30,139 nt of DNA from a virus: positions 1-30,139 of the IMG/VR virus record IMGVR_UViG_3300020183_000331. The stretch is one strand, 5' to 3'. The number at the start of each line of letters is the position of its first letter. The first letter of the stretch is position 1. The position numbers and the translations under genes are program-made. The notes below the pieces were generated by a model. That model searched no databases. It saw only the letters and a list, made by a program, of their open reading frames with translations, and was not told the DNA's origin. This document shows, piece by piece, positions 8,635-16,926 of the stretch.

Positions 8635-8852
8635 TGAAATACTTATTCATCTTATTGTTGCCGCTTCTAGCCGCATGTGATGGAGAGAGATATCGTTATC
8701 CTTGTCAGGACCCTACAAATTGGGATTTGCAAATTTGCAAGAAACCATACTGTAGTGCAAACGGAACTTGTCCTGAAGACTTGACGCATTATGAAAAAAA
8801 TAATAACAATCCACAATCAGCGCCACAAGGTCGTAAAGGAGAATGCAAATGA
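8634..8852 (+). CDS. Small Cys-rich lipoprotein of the lysis cassette
   Basis: 72 residues. The signal peptide ends with lipobox LAAC (Cys 15). The mature part contains several cysteines (PCQDPTNWDLQICKKPYCSANGTCPEDL), so periplasmic disulfides are likely. I recall similar short lipoproteins next to endolysins in other phages, but no function is established to my knowledge. It could be an extra spanin component or a superinfection-exclusion or immunity lipoprotein. It overlaps the endolysin stop and the next start. Confidence 0.7.
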   Translation: MKYLFILLLPLLAACDGERYRYPCQDPTNWDLQICKKPYCSANGTCPEDLTHYEKNNNNPQSAPQGRKGECK

Positions 8853-9325
8853 TTAGAAGTTTATTCGATGGTGAAAAATACACCTCAGAAGAGTTAAATG
8901 CTCGCCTTAAGTTTTTTATTGGTATCATTTTAGGTTTGACATTGTTCGGCATTGTGTTTGTCGTTCTATATTCTTTGATCTTTGTTACTCAACCAATGAA
9001 TGGCATGTCACCAGTTGACAATAAATTCTTTGAGTTGATCATTCCAATTGCAACATTTTTGACTGGTACTCTATCAGGCATTATGCTTGCTGGTGACGAT
9101 AAAGAGTTGAGAGCAAAAGCACTTGATTCTGCAAACAAACCATACACACCACCCCCACCACCAGCACCAACATCAGGTGGCGGCATTGGTTTTGATTTAG
9201 GCGATATTAAAAATCCATTCAAGAAAGAACCTAAGTTTGATTACGAATCTGCATCAAGCGGACAAATTGTAACAGGCTTTGGTGGCAAGCCAGGTCCTGC
9301 ACCAGCACCACAACCAGAGATTTAA
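8849..9325 (+). CDS. Two-pass membrane protein with Pro-rich tail, holin candidate
   Basis: 159 residues. I take the start at ATG 8849 rather than 8843: AAAGGAG is then 7 bases away and the start forms an ATGA overlap with the lipoprotein stop. Two hydrophobic segments lie at about 23-46 and 61-82. A cytoplasmic or periplasmic tail follows with PPPPPAP, a Gly-rich linker and PAPAPQP at the end. Position just after the endolysin and two-membrane-span topology allow a holin role, but the long Pro-rich tail is not typical. Function unproven. Confidence 0.65.
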   Translation: MIRSLFDGEKYTSEELNARLKFFIGIILGLTLFGIVFVVLYSLIFVTQPMNGMSPVDNKFFELIIPIATFLTGTLSGIMLAGDDKELRAKALDSANKPYTPPPPPAPTSGGGIGFDLGDIKNPFKKEPKFDYESASSGQIVTGFGGKPGPAPAPQPEI

Positions 9326-9326
9326 A

Positions 9327-9584
9327 ATGACTTTTCTAAAAAGCATGTTGCAAGATGGAGAAGACGGAACTTGGAGTAGCAAGAGAGTTGTTACTTTCCT
9401 TGCTTTCGTCTTTTGTAGTATTGCATTCTTTTCTAATTTGTTTTTTGGAATTGAAGTAAAAGAGTACATGTTTGAAAGCATGATGATGATTGCTATTGCC
9501 GGTCTTGGTGTTACAGTTACCGAAAGATTCGCTGATAGAAAATCATCATCAAATAAATATACTAATAATCAGGAGGAAGTATGA
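9327..9584 (+). CDS. Small two-pass membrane protein, holin-like
   Basis: 85 residues from ATG 9327. An earlier in-frame start at 9279 would run through the previous gene's tail and is less likely. Membrane segments are at about 21-40 and 48-66 (FLAFVFCSIAFFSNLFFGIEV, MMMIAIAGLGVTV), with a charged C-terminus (ERFADRKSSSN). Size, topology and location are those of class II holins or of the small holin-superfamily proteins seen near phage endolysins. No direct proof; a structural membrane protein is the alternative. Confidence 0.6.
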   Translation: MTFLKSMLQDGEDGTWSSKRVVTFLAFVFCSIAFFSNLFFGIEVKEYMFESMMMIAIAGLGVTVTERFADRKSSSNKYTNNQEEV

Positions 9585-9805
9585 AACAATTAATCACATC
9601 AACACTCGTAGCAATGTCATTGGCATTTGGTACTGTCGCTTATGCTGAAGAAAAGAAAGCGGCTGAAGTCAAAAAGGTTTGTATTGACAAGGTAACTAAA
9701 GATGGCAAACCAGTTCTTGATAAGGCTGGTAAGCAAGTACAAGAATGCAAAGAGATGAAGGTTCACAAGAAACTTGAAGGAACAAAAGTTCCAGAAAAGA
9801 AATGA
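9581..9805 (+). CDS. Small secreted Lys-rich protein
   Basis: 74 residues with AGGAGGAAGT upstream and an ATGA overlap with the holin-like gene. Residues 1-22 are a clear Sec signal peptide ending AYA before EEKKAAEV. The mature 52 residues are Lys/Glu/Val-rich with two cysteines (VCIDK, QECKEM) that could form one disulfide. No known domain is recognised. Export to the periplasm at lysis or superinfection time is a plausible setting, but the function is unknown. Confidence 0.6.
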   Translation: MKQLITSTLVAMSLAFGTVAYAEEKKAAEVKKVCIDKVTKDGKPVLDKAGKQVQECKEMKVHKKLEGTKVPEKK

Positions 9806-10233
9806 ACGATCCTGTAGTCGCTCTTAAAGTTGATGTGGAGGTCCTGAAAACTCAGGTCTCCAACATCACGCACTTGTGCGAGAAGATGGACACTATCATT
9901 GAAAAGTTGGTGGACAACCAAGACCGTATGGTTAATCAAATTTACACAGATATGAACAAAAAACAAGAAGATACTGGACAAGATATCAAAGAACTTCATT
10001 CTCGCATCACAACAGTTGACAGAAACCTATCTGATAAGATAGAATTGACAGAGCGTAGAATTATGGATGAGATTAAATCTCTCCATTCTACCATTAATGA
10101 ACACAACAAGAAGGAAGACGATGATCTCAAAAAAATCCTTCAATGGAAATGGATGCTTGCTGGTGGTGTAGTTGTTTTGGCATGGATTATCTCCAATGTT
10201 AAGTTAGAAGCACTTCTAGCCTTATTTGCCTAG
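9802..10233 (+). CDS. Coiled-coil protein with C-terminal membrane anchor, XhlA-like topology
   Basis: 143 residues. Residues 5-110 are heptad-rich (LKVDVEVLKTQVSNITHLCEKM and onward) and residues about 117-135 (WMLAGGVVVLAWIISNV) are a single membrane span near the C-terminus. This tail-anchored coiled-coil layout is that of the hemolysin XhlA/phage lysis-accessory type and of some tape-associated proteins. It overlaps the preceding gene by 4 bases and ends just before the primase promoter, so it likely closes the lysis/membrane operon. Confidence 0.6.
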   Translation: MNDPVVALKVDVEVLKTQVSNITHLCEKMDTIIEKLVDNQDRMVNQIYTDMNKKQEDTGQDIKELHSRITTVDRNLSDKIELTERRIMDEIKSLHSTINEHNKKEDDDLKKILQWKWMLAGGVVVLAWIISNVKLEALLALFA

Positions 10234-10262
10234 TTGACCTGTAAGCGATTTTCTGCTATACT
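10234..10262 (+). promoter_or_regulatory. Sigma70-type promoter for the replication block, overlapped by a palindrome
   Basis: TTGACC (10234-10239), 17-base spacer, TATACT (10257-10262). An almost perfect inverted repeat, CGATTTTCTGCTA (10246-10258) and TAGCAGAAATCG (10262-10273), is centred on the -10 box and could be an operator or a transcript-end hairpin. The primase ATG follows at 10296. Confidence 0.7.
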
Positions 10263-10295
10263 AGCAGAAATCGTATCTCTGGAGTATTTTATAAT

Positions 10296-11324
10296 ATGAG
10301 TATGTGGCTTGATCAACAGTATGTCGGTACTATTTCTCATAGACTTGATAAGTTTAAGCGAAAAGGCGACTACAATTATAACTTCCGTTGTCCTATATGT
10401 GGCGACAGTCAAACCAATCGCAACAAAGCGAGGGGCTATCTTTACCCAAACAAAGGTGGATTGTTTTACAAATGTCACAATTGCCAAGCGTCAATGTCAT
10501 TTGGCAATCTCATTAAGTTTATGGATCCAAATTTGTATAAAGAGTATTGCCTTGATCGATACAAGTCTGGTGAAACTGGACGCAAGGCACACAAAGATCA
10601 CGGGTTTGTTTTCAAGCCTGTTACATTTGCAAGCAGTAAGCAAGACAATGCATTCAAAGGTTTATTGACACCAATTAAAAAATTGGCAAATGATCATGAG
10701 GTACTCAAATACCTTCATTCTAGAAAGATTCCAGAACATAGATATGAAGAGTTATGCTATGTTGATGACATAGCAAAATTTAAACAATTCGCTGATGGTT
10801 ATGAAGATAAGATACTAGGCAATGAGCCGAGGCTCGTATTGCCTTTTTTTGACGGCGAAGATAATTTAGTTGGGCTTTCTGGTCGTGCAATTCGTGGTGA
10901 GAAGTTGCGCTATGTCACAATGCGAATTATAGATGATGCACCAATGATTTTTTGTCTGAACAATGTAGACAAAGATCAGACAATTTATGTAACAGAAGGA
11001 CCAATTGATAGTTTATTCTTACACAATGCAGTTGGTGCTGGTAATGCAAATCTAAAATCAGTTGGTGAGTTTTTGCCTAAAGAGAAATTGATTTTAGTAT
11101 ATGATAATGAACCTAGAAACAAAGAAATCGTTAGAGAAATAAAATCTGCAATCGATGATGGATTTACAGTTTGTATCTGGCCAAAGGAGATTGTGGAAAA
11201 AGATATCAATGACATGGTAGTGAAGCAGAATTTAAGTGCTGAAGAGATACAGAATACAATAAATAAAAACTCATTCTCTGGTCCTGAAGCGATGTTGCAA
11301 TTTAATTTATGGAAGAAAACATGA
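10296..11324 (+). CDS. 61: DNA primase, T4 gp61-like
   Basis: 342 residues. An N-terminal zinc ribbon uses C32, C35, C60 and C63 (CPICGDSQ, KCHNC). A Toprim-type core follows: VTEGPIDSLFLHNAV has the metal-binding Glu, LILVYDNEPRNKE the DxD-like region and IWPKEIVEKDINDMV a third acidic site. This is the T4 gp61 architecture, which makes RNA primers at the replication fork with the gp41 helicase. GGAG lies 11 bases before the ATG; a second ATG six bases on is possible. It is the first gene behind a sigma70-type promoter and overlaps thyX by ATGA. Confidence 0.88.
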   Translation: MSMWLDQQYVGTISHRLDKFKRKGDYNYNFRCPICGDSQTNRNKARGYLYPNKGGLFYKCHNCQASMSFGNLIKFMDPNLYKEYCLDRYKSGETGRKAHKDHGFVFKPVTFASSKQDNAFKGLLTPIKKLANDHEVLKYLHSRKIPEHRYEELCYVDDIAKFKQFADGYEDKILGNEPRLVLPFFDGEDNLVGLSGRAIRGEKLRYVTMRIIDDAPMIFCLNNVDKDQTIYVTEGPIDSLFLHNAVGAGNANLKSVGEFLPKEKLILVYDNEPRNKEIVREIKSAIDDGFTVCIWPKEIVEKDINDMVVKQNLSAEEIQNTINKNSFSGPEAMLQFNLWKKT

Positions 11325-12004
11325 AGGTAAAATTAATCAATTATAGTCAACCCTCTGAGGAATTTAAAAATGCTTTACAACATACCTTTGATGCCCAGGA
11401 CTTGGTGGCGTATTGTGCGAGAGTTTCGAATCCAGCCAATCAGTCCAATACAGAAACTTCAGAACGACTTATCAAATACCTCGTCAAAAACAAACATTGG
11501 TCCCCACTTGAAATGGTCTCAGCCTGCCTTGAAGTTGAAACCACAAGAGATATCGCAAGACAATTGTTGCGACATAGAAGTTTTTCCTTTCAAGAATTTA
11601 GCCAACGCTACGCCGATCCAACGAAAGATTTGGATTTCGTATGTAGAGAGGCACGCCTTCAGGACACCAAGAATCGACAAAACAGTATAGAAGTAAATGA
11701 CGATTATTTAAAAGAACGATGGGAAGAAGAACAATTGAAAGTTATCTTAGCATCAAAGCAAGCATACAAATGGGCGATTGATAACGGTATTGCAAAAGAA
11801 CAAGCAAGAGCAGTACTACCAGAAGGATTGACTGTATCTAGATTATATGTCAATGGCACACTTAGAAGTTGGGTGCATTACATTGAATTGCGAAGTGGTA
11901 ATGGCACACAGAAAGAACACATTGAGATTGCAAACGCATGTGCAGATGTTATAAGTAAAGTGTTCCCTATGATCTCAGACTTTGTGGAGAATAAAAATGG
12001 ATGA
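11321..12004 (+). CDS. thyX: Flavin-dependent thymidylate synthase ThyX
   Basis: 227 residues from ATG 11321, chosen over 11309 because it gives the ATGA overlap and a GGAAG site. The ThyX signature RHRxxSxNExSxRY is present at 84-97 as RHRSFSFQEFSQRY, with Gln in place of the usual Asn. The C-terminal LRSWVHYIELRSGNGTQKEHIEIA helix is also typical. The enzyme makes dTMP from dUMP using FAD, NADPH and methylene-tetrahydrofolate. With NrdA and NrdB nearby it forms a de novo dTTP supply module. Confidence 0.93.
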   Translation: MKVKLINYSQPSEEFKNALQHTFDAQDLVAYCARVSNPANQSNTETSERLIKYLVKNKHWSPLEMVSACLEVETTRDIARQLLRHRSFSFQEFSQRYADPTKDLDFVCREARLQDTKNRQNSIEVNDDYLKERWEEEQLKVILASKQAYKWAIDNGIAKEQARAVLPEGLTVSRLYVNGTLRSWVHYIELRSGNGTQKEHIEIANACADVISKVFPMISDFVENKNG

Positions 12005-12161
12005 CAACGAATTTAGAAATTGGGCATATGACATGTATTCACGAAATCGTGATGAAAGAATGAACTATAAAGAAGCACCTATATCGTTTGATGAATATTA
12101 TAAAAGTAATATGGCATGGTTGAAATTGAAGTACGAAGAATTAAAACAAAAAGGAAATTAA
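11997..12161 (+). CDS. Small acidic/aromatic protein between thyX and nrdA
   Basis: 54 residues. ATG 11997 overlaps the end of thyX by 8 bases, GGAG lies upstream at a suitable distance, and the stop is followed at once by the nrdA ATG. The protein is rich in Asp, Glu, Tyr, Asn and Trp (MDDNEFRNWAYDMYSRN, then a helical YEELKQKGN end). The tight packing supports a real gene. No family is recognised. Confidence 0.6.
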   Translation: MDDNEFRNWAYDMYSRNRDERMNYKEAPISFDEYYKSNMAWLKLKYEELKQKGN

Positions 12162-13946
12162 ATGTCTGAAATTATAGTCGATTATAGTAGAGATGAACTA
12201 TTTGATGAATTAGGTATCAAAAGATTAAAAGAGAGTTACATGAGAGAAGATGAAAACTCTCCGCAAGAAAGGTTTGCATATGTATCGAAATCGTTTGGTT
12301 CCAATCCGGAACATGCCCAGCGCCTATACGATTATTCTAGTAAGCATTGGTTATCTTATAGCACTCCCATTCTTAGTTTTGGCAGGTCTAAGCGTGGTCT
12401 TCCTATTTCTTGCTTCTTGCCATATCTTGACGATAGCGCAGAGGGTTTGGTTGACACTCTATCAGAAGTAAATTGGCTATCAATGCTCGGAGGAGGTGTA
12501 GGAATTGGTCTTGGAATTCGTAGTGCTGATGATAAAAGCGTTGGCGTTATGCCTCATCTACGCACTTATGACGCTTCTTCTCTTGCTTACAGACAAGGTA
12601 GAACTCGTAGAGGCAGTTATGCTACTTACTTGGATATTTCCCATCCTGATATACTTATGTTTTTAGAGATGCGAAAGCCAACAGGCGATCCAAACATGCG
12701 TACTCTAAACTTGCATCACGGCATCAACATCACCGATGACTTTATGCAAATCGTTGAGAGATGCATGATTGATGTACACGCAGATGATTCATGGGAACTT
12801 AAAGATCCACATGATGGTTCTGTTCGTGAAGTTATTTCAGCGAGAGAATTGTGGCAACGCATTCTTGAAACTCGTATGATCACTGGTGAACCATATTTGC
12901 ATTTTATCGATACAAGTAATCGTGCAATGCCACAATTTCAAAAAGACAAAGGGCTATCAATCAAACAGAGTAATCTCTGTAGCGAAATCATTCTGCCAAC
13001 AGATAAGAAAAGAACTGCCGTTTGTTGTTTGTCTTCCGTCAATCTTGAATATTTTGATGAATGGAAGAAAAATAAATTATTCCTTAGAGATGTTGCAGAG
13101 ATGCTAGATAATGTGTTACAATACTTTATTGATAACGCACCATCGCCAATTAAAAGAGCGAAGTATTCTGCCATTCAAGAAAGAAGCATTGGCATTGGTG
13201 CATTAGGGTGGCACGCCTATTTACAAAAGAATAATATTCCTTGGGAATCTGCACTTGCGACTTCAGCAAATCACAAGATTTTCTTGCACACTAAAAAAGG
13301 ATTAGATGATGCAAATTTACAACTTGGTACTGAAAGAGGTGAAGCACCTGATACAATGGGCACCGGTAGGCGCTTTTCTCACATGGTGGCTGTTGCGCCC
13401 AATGCCTCTAGTAGTATTATTATGGGTAATACCAGCCCTAGCATTGAACCATTTCGTGCAAACGCTTATCGACAAGATACCTTATCAGGTTCATCATTAA
13501 ATAAGAATAGATATCTTGATGAAGTTATTTGCAAAGAATCAAAAAATCATAAAGAAGGTTGGTATGAAGAAATCTGGTCAAGCATCATTGCTAACGATGG
13601 TTCAGTACAACATCTAGAGTGGATGGATGATTGGAACAAAGATGTATTCAAAACTTCTATGGAGATTGATCAACGATGGGTAGTGCAACATGCCGCAGAT
13701 CGCCAACAGTATATCGATCAAGCACAATCACTCAATTTATTCTTTCGACCAGATGTTAATATCAAGTATCTTCATGCCATTCATTTCATGGCTTGGAAAA
13801 ATGGTCTTAAGACACTTTACTATTGCCGTTCTGAAAAGATTGGTAAGGCAGATAAAGTGGCGAAGCGTATTGAAAGAGAAGTCATCAAAGAACTCGACAT
13901 GAAAGCAATTGTCGAAGGTGACACCTGTTTGGCTTGTGAAGGCTAA
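12162..13946 (+). CDS. nrdA: Ribonucleotide reductase class I alpha subunit NrdA
   Basis: 594 residues, shorter than E. coli NrdA (761). The N-terminal ATP-cone is missing, so dATP feedback through that domain is probably lost. The active site is intact: C84 (PISCF) for C225, NLCSE with N271, C273 and E275, and C288 (AVCCLSSVNL) for C462. The radical-transfer tyrosines are present in LKTLYYCRSEK and the redox pair sits in the CLAC tail (C589, C592). It reduces ribonucleoside diphosphates together with NrdB at 15931. IscU and ErpA genes lie between the two subunits. Confidence 0.95.
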   Translation: MSEIIVDYSRDELFDELGIKRLKESYMREDENSPQERFAYVSKSFGSNPEHAQRLYDYSSKHWLSYSTPILSFGRSKRGLPISCFLPYLDDSAEGLVDTLSEVNWLSMLGGGVGIGLGIRSADDKSVGVMPHLRTYDASSLAYRQGRTRRGSYATYLDISHPDILMFLEMRKPTGDPNMRTLNLHHGINITDDFMQIVERCMIDVHADDSWELKDPHDGSVREVISARELWQRILETRMITGEPYLHFIDTSNRAMPQFQKDKGLSIKQSNLCSEIILPTDKKRTAVCCLSSVNLEYFDEWKKNKLFLRDVAEMLDNVLQYFIDNAPSPIKRAKYSAIQERSIGIGALGWHAYLQKNNIPWESALATSANHKIFLHTKKGLDDANLQLGTERGEAPDTMGTGRRFSHMVAVAPNASSSIIMGNTSPSIEPFRANAYRQDTLSGSSLNKNRYLDEVICKESKNHKEGWYEEIWSSIIANDGSVQHLEWMDDWNKDVFKTSMEIDQRWVVQHAADRQQYIDQAQSLNLFFRPDVNIKYLHAIHFMAWKNGLKTLYYCRSEKIGKADKVAKRIEREVIKELDMKAIVEGDTCLACEG

Positions 13947-13961
13947 TTATAAGGAGAATAT

Positions 13962-14372
13962 ATGGCATATTCAGAAAAAGTTCTTGACCATTATGAGAAC
14001 CCAAGAAATGTAGGTTCTTTTGCTAAAGAAATAAAAAGAGTAGGCACAGGAATGGTTGGAGCACCAGCCTGTGGAGATGTAATGAAACTACAGATTAAAG
14101 TAAATGAAGATGGAATAATTGAAGATGCTAAATTTAAGACTTATGGTTGTGGTAGTGCCATTGCAAGTAGTTCATTGGTTACTGAATGGGTAAAAGGAAA
14201 AAGTCTTGATGAGGCTTCAACGATCACAAATACATCAATTGCAAATGAACTCGCTCTTCCTCCAGTTAAAATTCATTGCTCTATTTTAGCAGAAGATGCA
14301 ATCAAAGCGGCCATTAAAGACTATAAGGACAAATATGTTAACAATAACGCAGAATGCTCATACACAAATTAA
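13962..14372 (+). CDS. iscU: Iron-sulfur cluster scaffold IscU
   Basis: 136 residues with AAGGAG. It is strikingly like bacterial IscU over its whole length. The three cluster cysteines C37, C63 and C106, plus D39 and H105, keep E. coli numbering, and the HscA-recognition motif LPPVK is at 99-103. The start [20 protein letters not shown] is nearly the E. coli sequence as I remember it. IscU assembles [2Fe-2S] clusters with IscS and passes them on with HscA/HscB, so it would plug into host machinery. The C-terminal 15 residues ([13 protein letters not shown]) differ from cellular IscU. Close similarity suggests transfer from a proteobacterial host. Confidence 0.95.
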   Translation: MAYSEKVLDHYENPRNVGSFAKEIKRVGTGMVGAPACGDVMKLQIKVNEDGIIEDAKFKTYGCGSAIASSSLVTEWVKGKSLDEASTITNTSIANELALPPVKIHCSILAEDAIKAAIKDYKDKYVNNNAECSYTN

Positions 14373-14643
14373 TGAAATTCTTTTGGGTGAAAATTCAAAA
14401 TATGTAAGAGCCTTTATTCAAGGAGGCGGGTGTAGTGGATTTCAGTATGGTTTTACAACGGAAGACGATAAGAATGAAGATGATTTTGTAATTGAAAATT
14501 TAATTGTTGATGCTATGAGTATGCAATACTTTGATGGTGCAACAATTGATTATAAGACAGATAAATTACAAGGTTCTTCATTTGTAATTACTAATCCAAA
14601 TGCAAAATCACATTGTGGATGTGGTTCTTCTTTTGGTGTTTAG
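14335..14643 (+). CDS. erpA: A-type iron-sulfur carrier, ErpA-like
   Basis: 102 residues from ATG 14335, overlapping iscU by 38 bases. The earlier ATG at 14296 would add a non-homologous N-terminus. Cluster ligands C33 ([11 protein letters not shown]), C94 and C96 (SHCGCGSSF) are intact, and the surrounding motif [15 protein letters not shown] and TNPNAKS fit ErpA better than IscA. ErpA carries clusters from the scaffold to apo-enzymes. Pairing with IscU gives a two-protein assembly and delivery route that would still depend on host IscS. Confidence 0.9.
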   Translation: MLTITQNAHTQINEILLGENSKYVRAFIQGGGCSGFQYGFTTEDDKNEDDFVIENLIVDAMSMQYFDGATIDYKTDKLQGSSFVITNPNAKSHCGCGSSFGV

Positions 14644-15022
14644 ATACAGAGTAGAAGTCAAAACTGCAACAAACCTAAAGATGGGATTAGGTTTGTTTGC
14701 AAAAGAATTTATACCTAAAGATAGCATCGCATGGAAATTTGTTGAAGGCATTGACACAAAAATTTCATTATTACAATTCTTTGATTTGAATGATGCACAA
14801 AAAGAATACTTTATTAAGTATGGATGGATTGAAAAAGGTGAAGAAGGTTTTTACTATTCTTCAGGTGACTTAAGTAATTTTATGAATCATAGTTATACAC
14901 CAAACTTAAATAGTGAGCAAGGGTGTTTAATTGCGGTAAGAGATATTCAAATTGGCGAAGAATTGTTTGTAGACTATAGTGAATACTGCGCCAACTTTGA
15001 TGAAAACGAAGTTAAAGAATAG
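14636..15022 (+). CDS. SET-domain protein (putative lysine methyltransferase)
   Basis: 128 residues if begun at GTG 14636, overlapping erpA by 8 bases. ATG 14600 is the alternative but adds residues translated through the erpA end. SET motifs are complete: GLGLFA (17-22), FMNHSYTPN (82-90, the NHSxxPN signature) and GEELFVDY (107-114) with the catalytic Tyr. No post-SET cysteine cluster is visible. SET proteins transfer methyl from S-adenosylmethionine to protein lysines. The target here is unknown; host ribosomal, nucleoid or RNA polymerase proteins are only guesses. Confidence 0.82.
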   Translation: MFRYRVEVKTATNLKMGLGLFAKEFIPKDSIAWKFVEGIDTKISLLQFFDLNDAQKEYFIKYGWIEKGEEGFYYSSGDLSNFMNHSYTPNLNSEQGCLIAVRDIQIGEELFVDYSEYCANFDENEVKE

Positions 15023-15033
15023 GAAGAAAAAAA

Positions 15034-15666
15034 ATGTTTCTAGTTTGCAACATACCAACAGTCTACTGTTACATTCGTAAAGAATTTCTCTATGACTTTG
15101 AAAAAGGTCATGGAGAATATGAACCATGTTATTGGGTAACTGCAAAGTCTATTCAAGGGCAAGCACTACGCATTGAAGCATATCTACCTAACTATGGTGC
15201 ATTGTATGATAAGTTTCCTATCTCAGCATTTGTATCTCGCAATCATGATTTGAAACCTGAAGAGTTTTTGCCTTTGAACTATTTGCAAATTTGGGATTCT
15301 ATGGGATATGACATTACAGTAATTCGTAAATCATTTTTACAAAATCTAAGTTGTAAATTCTATGCGAAAGATAAGAATTGGTATGAAGGTAAATATATGT
15401 TTACGATTGACCATGCAAATGCAGACCCTAACATAACACCAACAGGTTTTGCTGAAGAACCAATGGATCATAAGTCATTTAACTTTATTGAACTCGACAA
15501 TGGTCAGTATGCCGCACAACCAAACAATCGTACAATTTTCTTAGACCCGTCAAGCAATCCTAAAGAGTTGTTGTTTCCAGACTTTAGAGTTTGCACTAAA
15601 AAATATGTTGTTGAACACAATGCCAAGTGGGCACTTGGTGATTCTAATACGGTGATGTATGAATAA
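15034..15666 (+). CDS. Conserved phage protein of unknown function
   Basis: 210 residues with AGGAAGA upstream. The sequence is Tyr/Phe/Pro-rich (YEPCYWVTAKSIQGQALRIEAYLPNYGALYDKFPISAF near 36-75; FNFIELDNGQYAAQPNNRTIFLDPS near 148-172), suggesting a compact, mainly beta, soluble protein. I have an impression of similar proteins in marine phages but cannot name a family. It is not a recognisable enzyme: no nucleotide-binding or metal motif stands out. It lies in the NrdA-NrdB interval and overlaps the next gene by 8 bases. Confidence 0.6.
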   Translation: MFLVCNIPTVYCYIRKEFLYDFEKGHGEYEPCYWVTAKSIQGQALRIEAYLPNYGALYDKFPISAFVSRNHDLKPEEFLPLNYLQIWDSMGYDITVIRKSFLQNLSCKFYAKDKNWYEGKYMFTIDHANADPNITPTGFAEEPMDHKSFNFIELDNGQYAAQPNNRTIFLDPSSNPKELLFPDFRVCTKKYVVEHNAKWALGDSNTVMYE

Positions 15667-15955
15667 CATTTGGGATTTAATTTTTCTCATCATCGGCATT
15701 ACTATCGCACTCTTCATAAAAAATAATTTTACAGTTGAAGATGCGGATGACAAATCAAAAGAAACAGACAGAATCAACATTAAAATCGAAGAAATTGAAA
15801 ATACATACTATGCTTGGAAAGACAATGACTTCATTGTACAATCAAGACAGATTGAAGATATATTAGACCACATCAAACAAAAATTTCCAAACAAAAAATA
15901 TTTAATCGTATCGAATAGGAATCTAGAAAAATGGTTACAAACAAAAGAGATTTAA
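15659..15955 (+). CDS. Small membrane-anchored protein upstream of nrdB
   Basis: 98 residues. Residues 5-21 (WDLIFLIIGITIALFIK) form one membrane segment. The remaining soluble part is charged and helical with NTYYAWKDNDFIVQSRQIEDILDHIKQKFP and a short KKYLIVSNRNLEKWL strand-helix. It overlaps both neighbours, nrdB by 25 bases, so translation is probably coupled to nrdB. No family recognised. Confidence 0.6.
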   Translation: MNNIWDLIFLIIGITIALFIKNNFTVEDADDKSKETDRINIKIEEIENTYYAWKDNDFIVQSRQIEDILDHIKQKFPNKKYLIVSNRNLEKWLQTKEI

Positions 15956-16926
15956 ATCTATCTGAAGATAGATCATACTTTAAACCTTTCAATTATCCAT
16001 GGGCATATGAGGCATGGTTAAAGCATGAACAATCCCACTGGTTGCACACCGAAGTGCCGATGCTTGAAGATGTAAAAGATTGGAAGAATCGTTTGAAAGA
16101 AAATGAAAAGAAATTCCTTACTCACATTTTTCGTTTCTTTACACAAGGTGACATTGATGTTGCTGGTGGCTATGTAAAGAATTATCTACCATACTTTCCA
16201 CAACCAGAAATACGCATGATGCTTTGTGGCTTTGCCGCTAGAGAAGCATTGCACATTGCCGCATACTCACACTTGATTGAAACTCTTGGTATGCCTGAAA
16301 GCACATACAATGAGTTTATAGAATACGAACAGATGAAAGAAAAGCATGATTACATTCTAGACCTCTCATCACAGAATACAACAAAAGAAAACACCGCAAT
16401 GCACATTGCCGCTTTCTCAGCATTCACAGAGGGTATGCAGTTGTTCTCTTCATTCATCATGCTATTAAACTTTCCAAGACATGGTAAGATGCGTGGCATG
16501 GGGCAAATTGTCACTTGGTCAATTGTAGACGAAACTCAACATGCAGAATCAATGATCAAATTATTTCGCACATACATAGAAGAAAATCGTGAGATTTGGA
16601 ACGATGATCTCAAATCAAAGATTTATACCATTGCTACAAGAATGGTAGAACTTGAAGATAAGTTTATTGACCTCGCATTTGAAATGGGTGAAATGGAAAA
16701 TCTAAAAGCAGAAGATGTGAAAGAATACATTCGCTACATTGCAGATCGTAGATTGATTTCGCTCGGTATGAAAGGTATCTTCAAACGCAAAAAGAATCCA
16801 TTGCCATGGGTAGAAGAAATGATTAACGCACCAACTCACACAAACTTCTTTGAGAATCGTGCTACAGATTATGCAAAAGGTGCATTGTCTGGAAAATGGG
16901 AAGATGTTTGGGGCAAGGCGGCTTAA
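15931..16926 (+). CDS. nrdB: Ribonucleotide reductase class I beta subunit NrdB
   Basis: 331 residues. All six diiron ligands can be placed with E. coli spacing: D74, E105, H108, E167, E201 and H204. The radical tyrosine is present at Y112 (EALHIAAY), so this is a standard tyrosyl-radical type rather than a Phe/Val-substituted variant. NrdB generates the radical used by NrdA. The start lies inside the preceding small membrane-protein gene. Unlike T4, nrdA and nrdB are separated by iron-sulfur, SET and small genes. Confidence 0.95.
   Translation: MVTNKRDLNLSEDRSYFKPFNYPWAYEAWLKHEQSHWLHTEVPMLEDVKDWKNRLKENEKKFLTHIFRFFTQGDIDVAGGYVKNYLPYFPQPEIRMMLCGFAAREALHIAAYSHLIETLGMPESTYNEFIEYEQMKEKHDYILDLSSQNTTKENTAMHIAAFSAFTEGMQLFSSFIMLLNFPRHGKMRGMGQIVTWSIVDETQHAESMIKLFRTYIEENREIWNDDLKSKIYTIATRMVELEDKFIDLAFEMGEMENLKAEDVKEYIRYIADRRLISLGMKGIFKRKKNPLPWVEEMINAPTHTNFFENRATDYAKGALSGKWEDVWGKAA

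Noticed and set aside
9552-9559. AATAAATA late-promoter-like sequence
   Set aside because: First base differs and the following bases do not match the extended consensus; too weak to list.
10014-10043. TTGACA-N18-TAGAAT match in the coiled-coil gene
   Set aside because: Spacer is 18 and a better promoter lies just ahead of the primase; likely chance in AT-rich coding DNA.
15931-16926. NrdB variant lacking the radical tyrosine
   Set aside because: Y112 is present four residues after H108 and all six metal ligands are in place.
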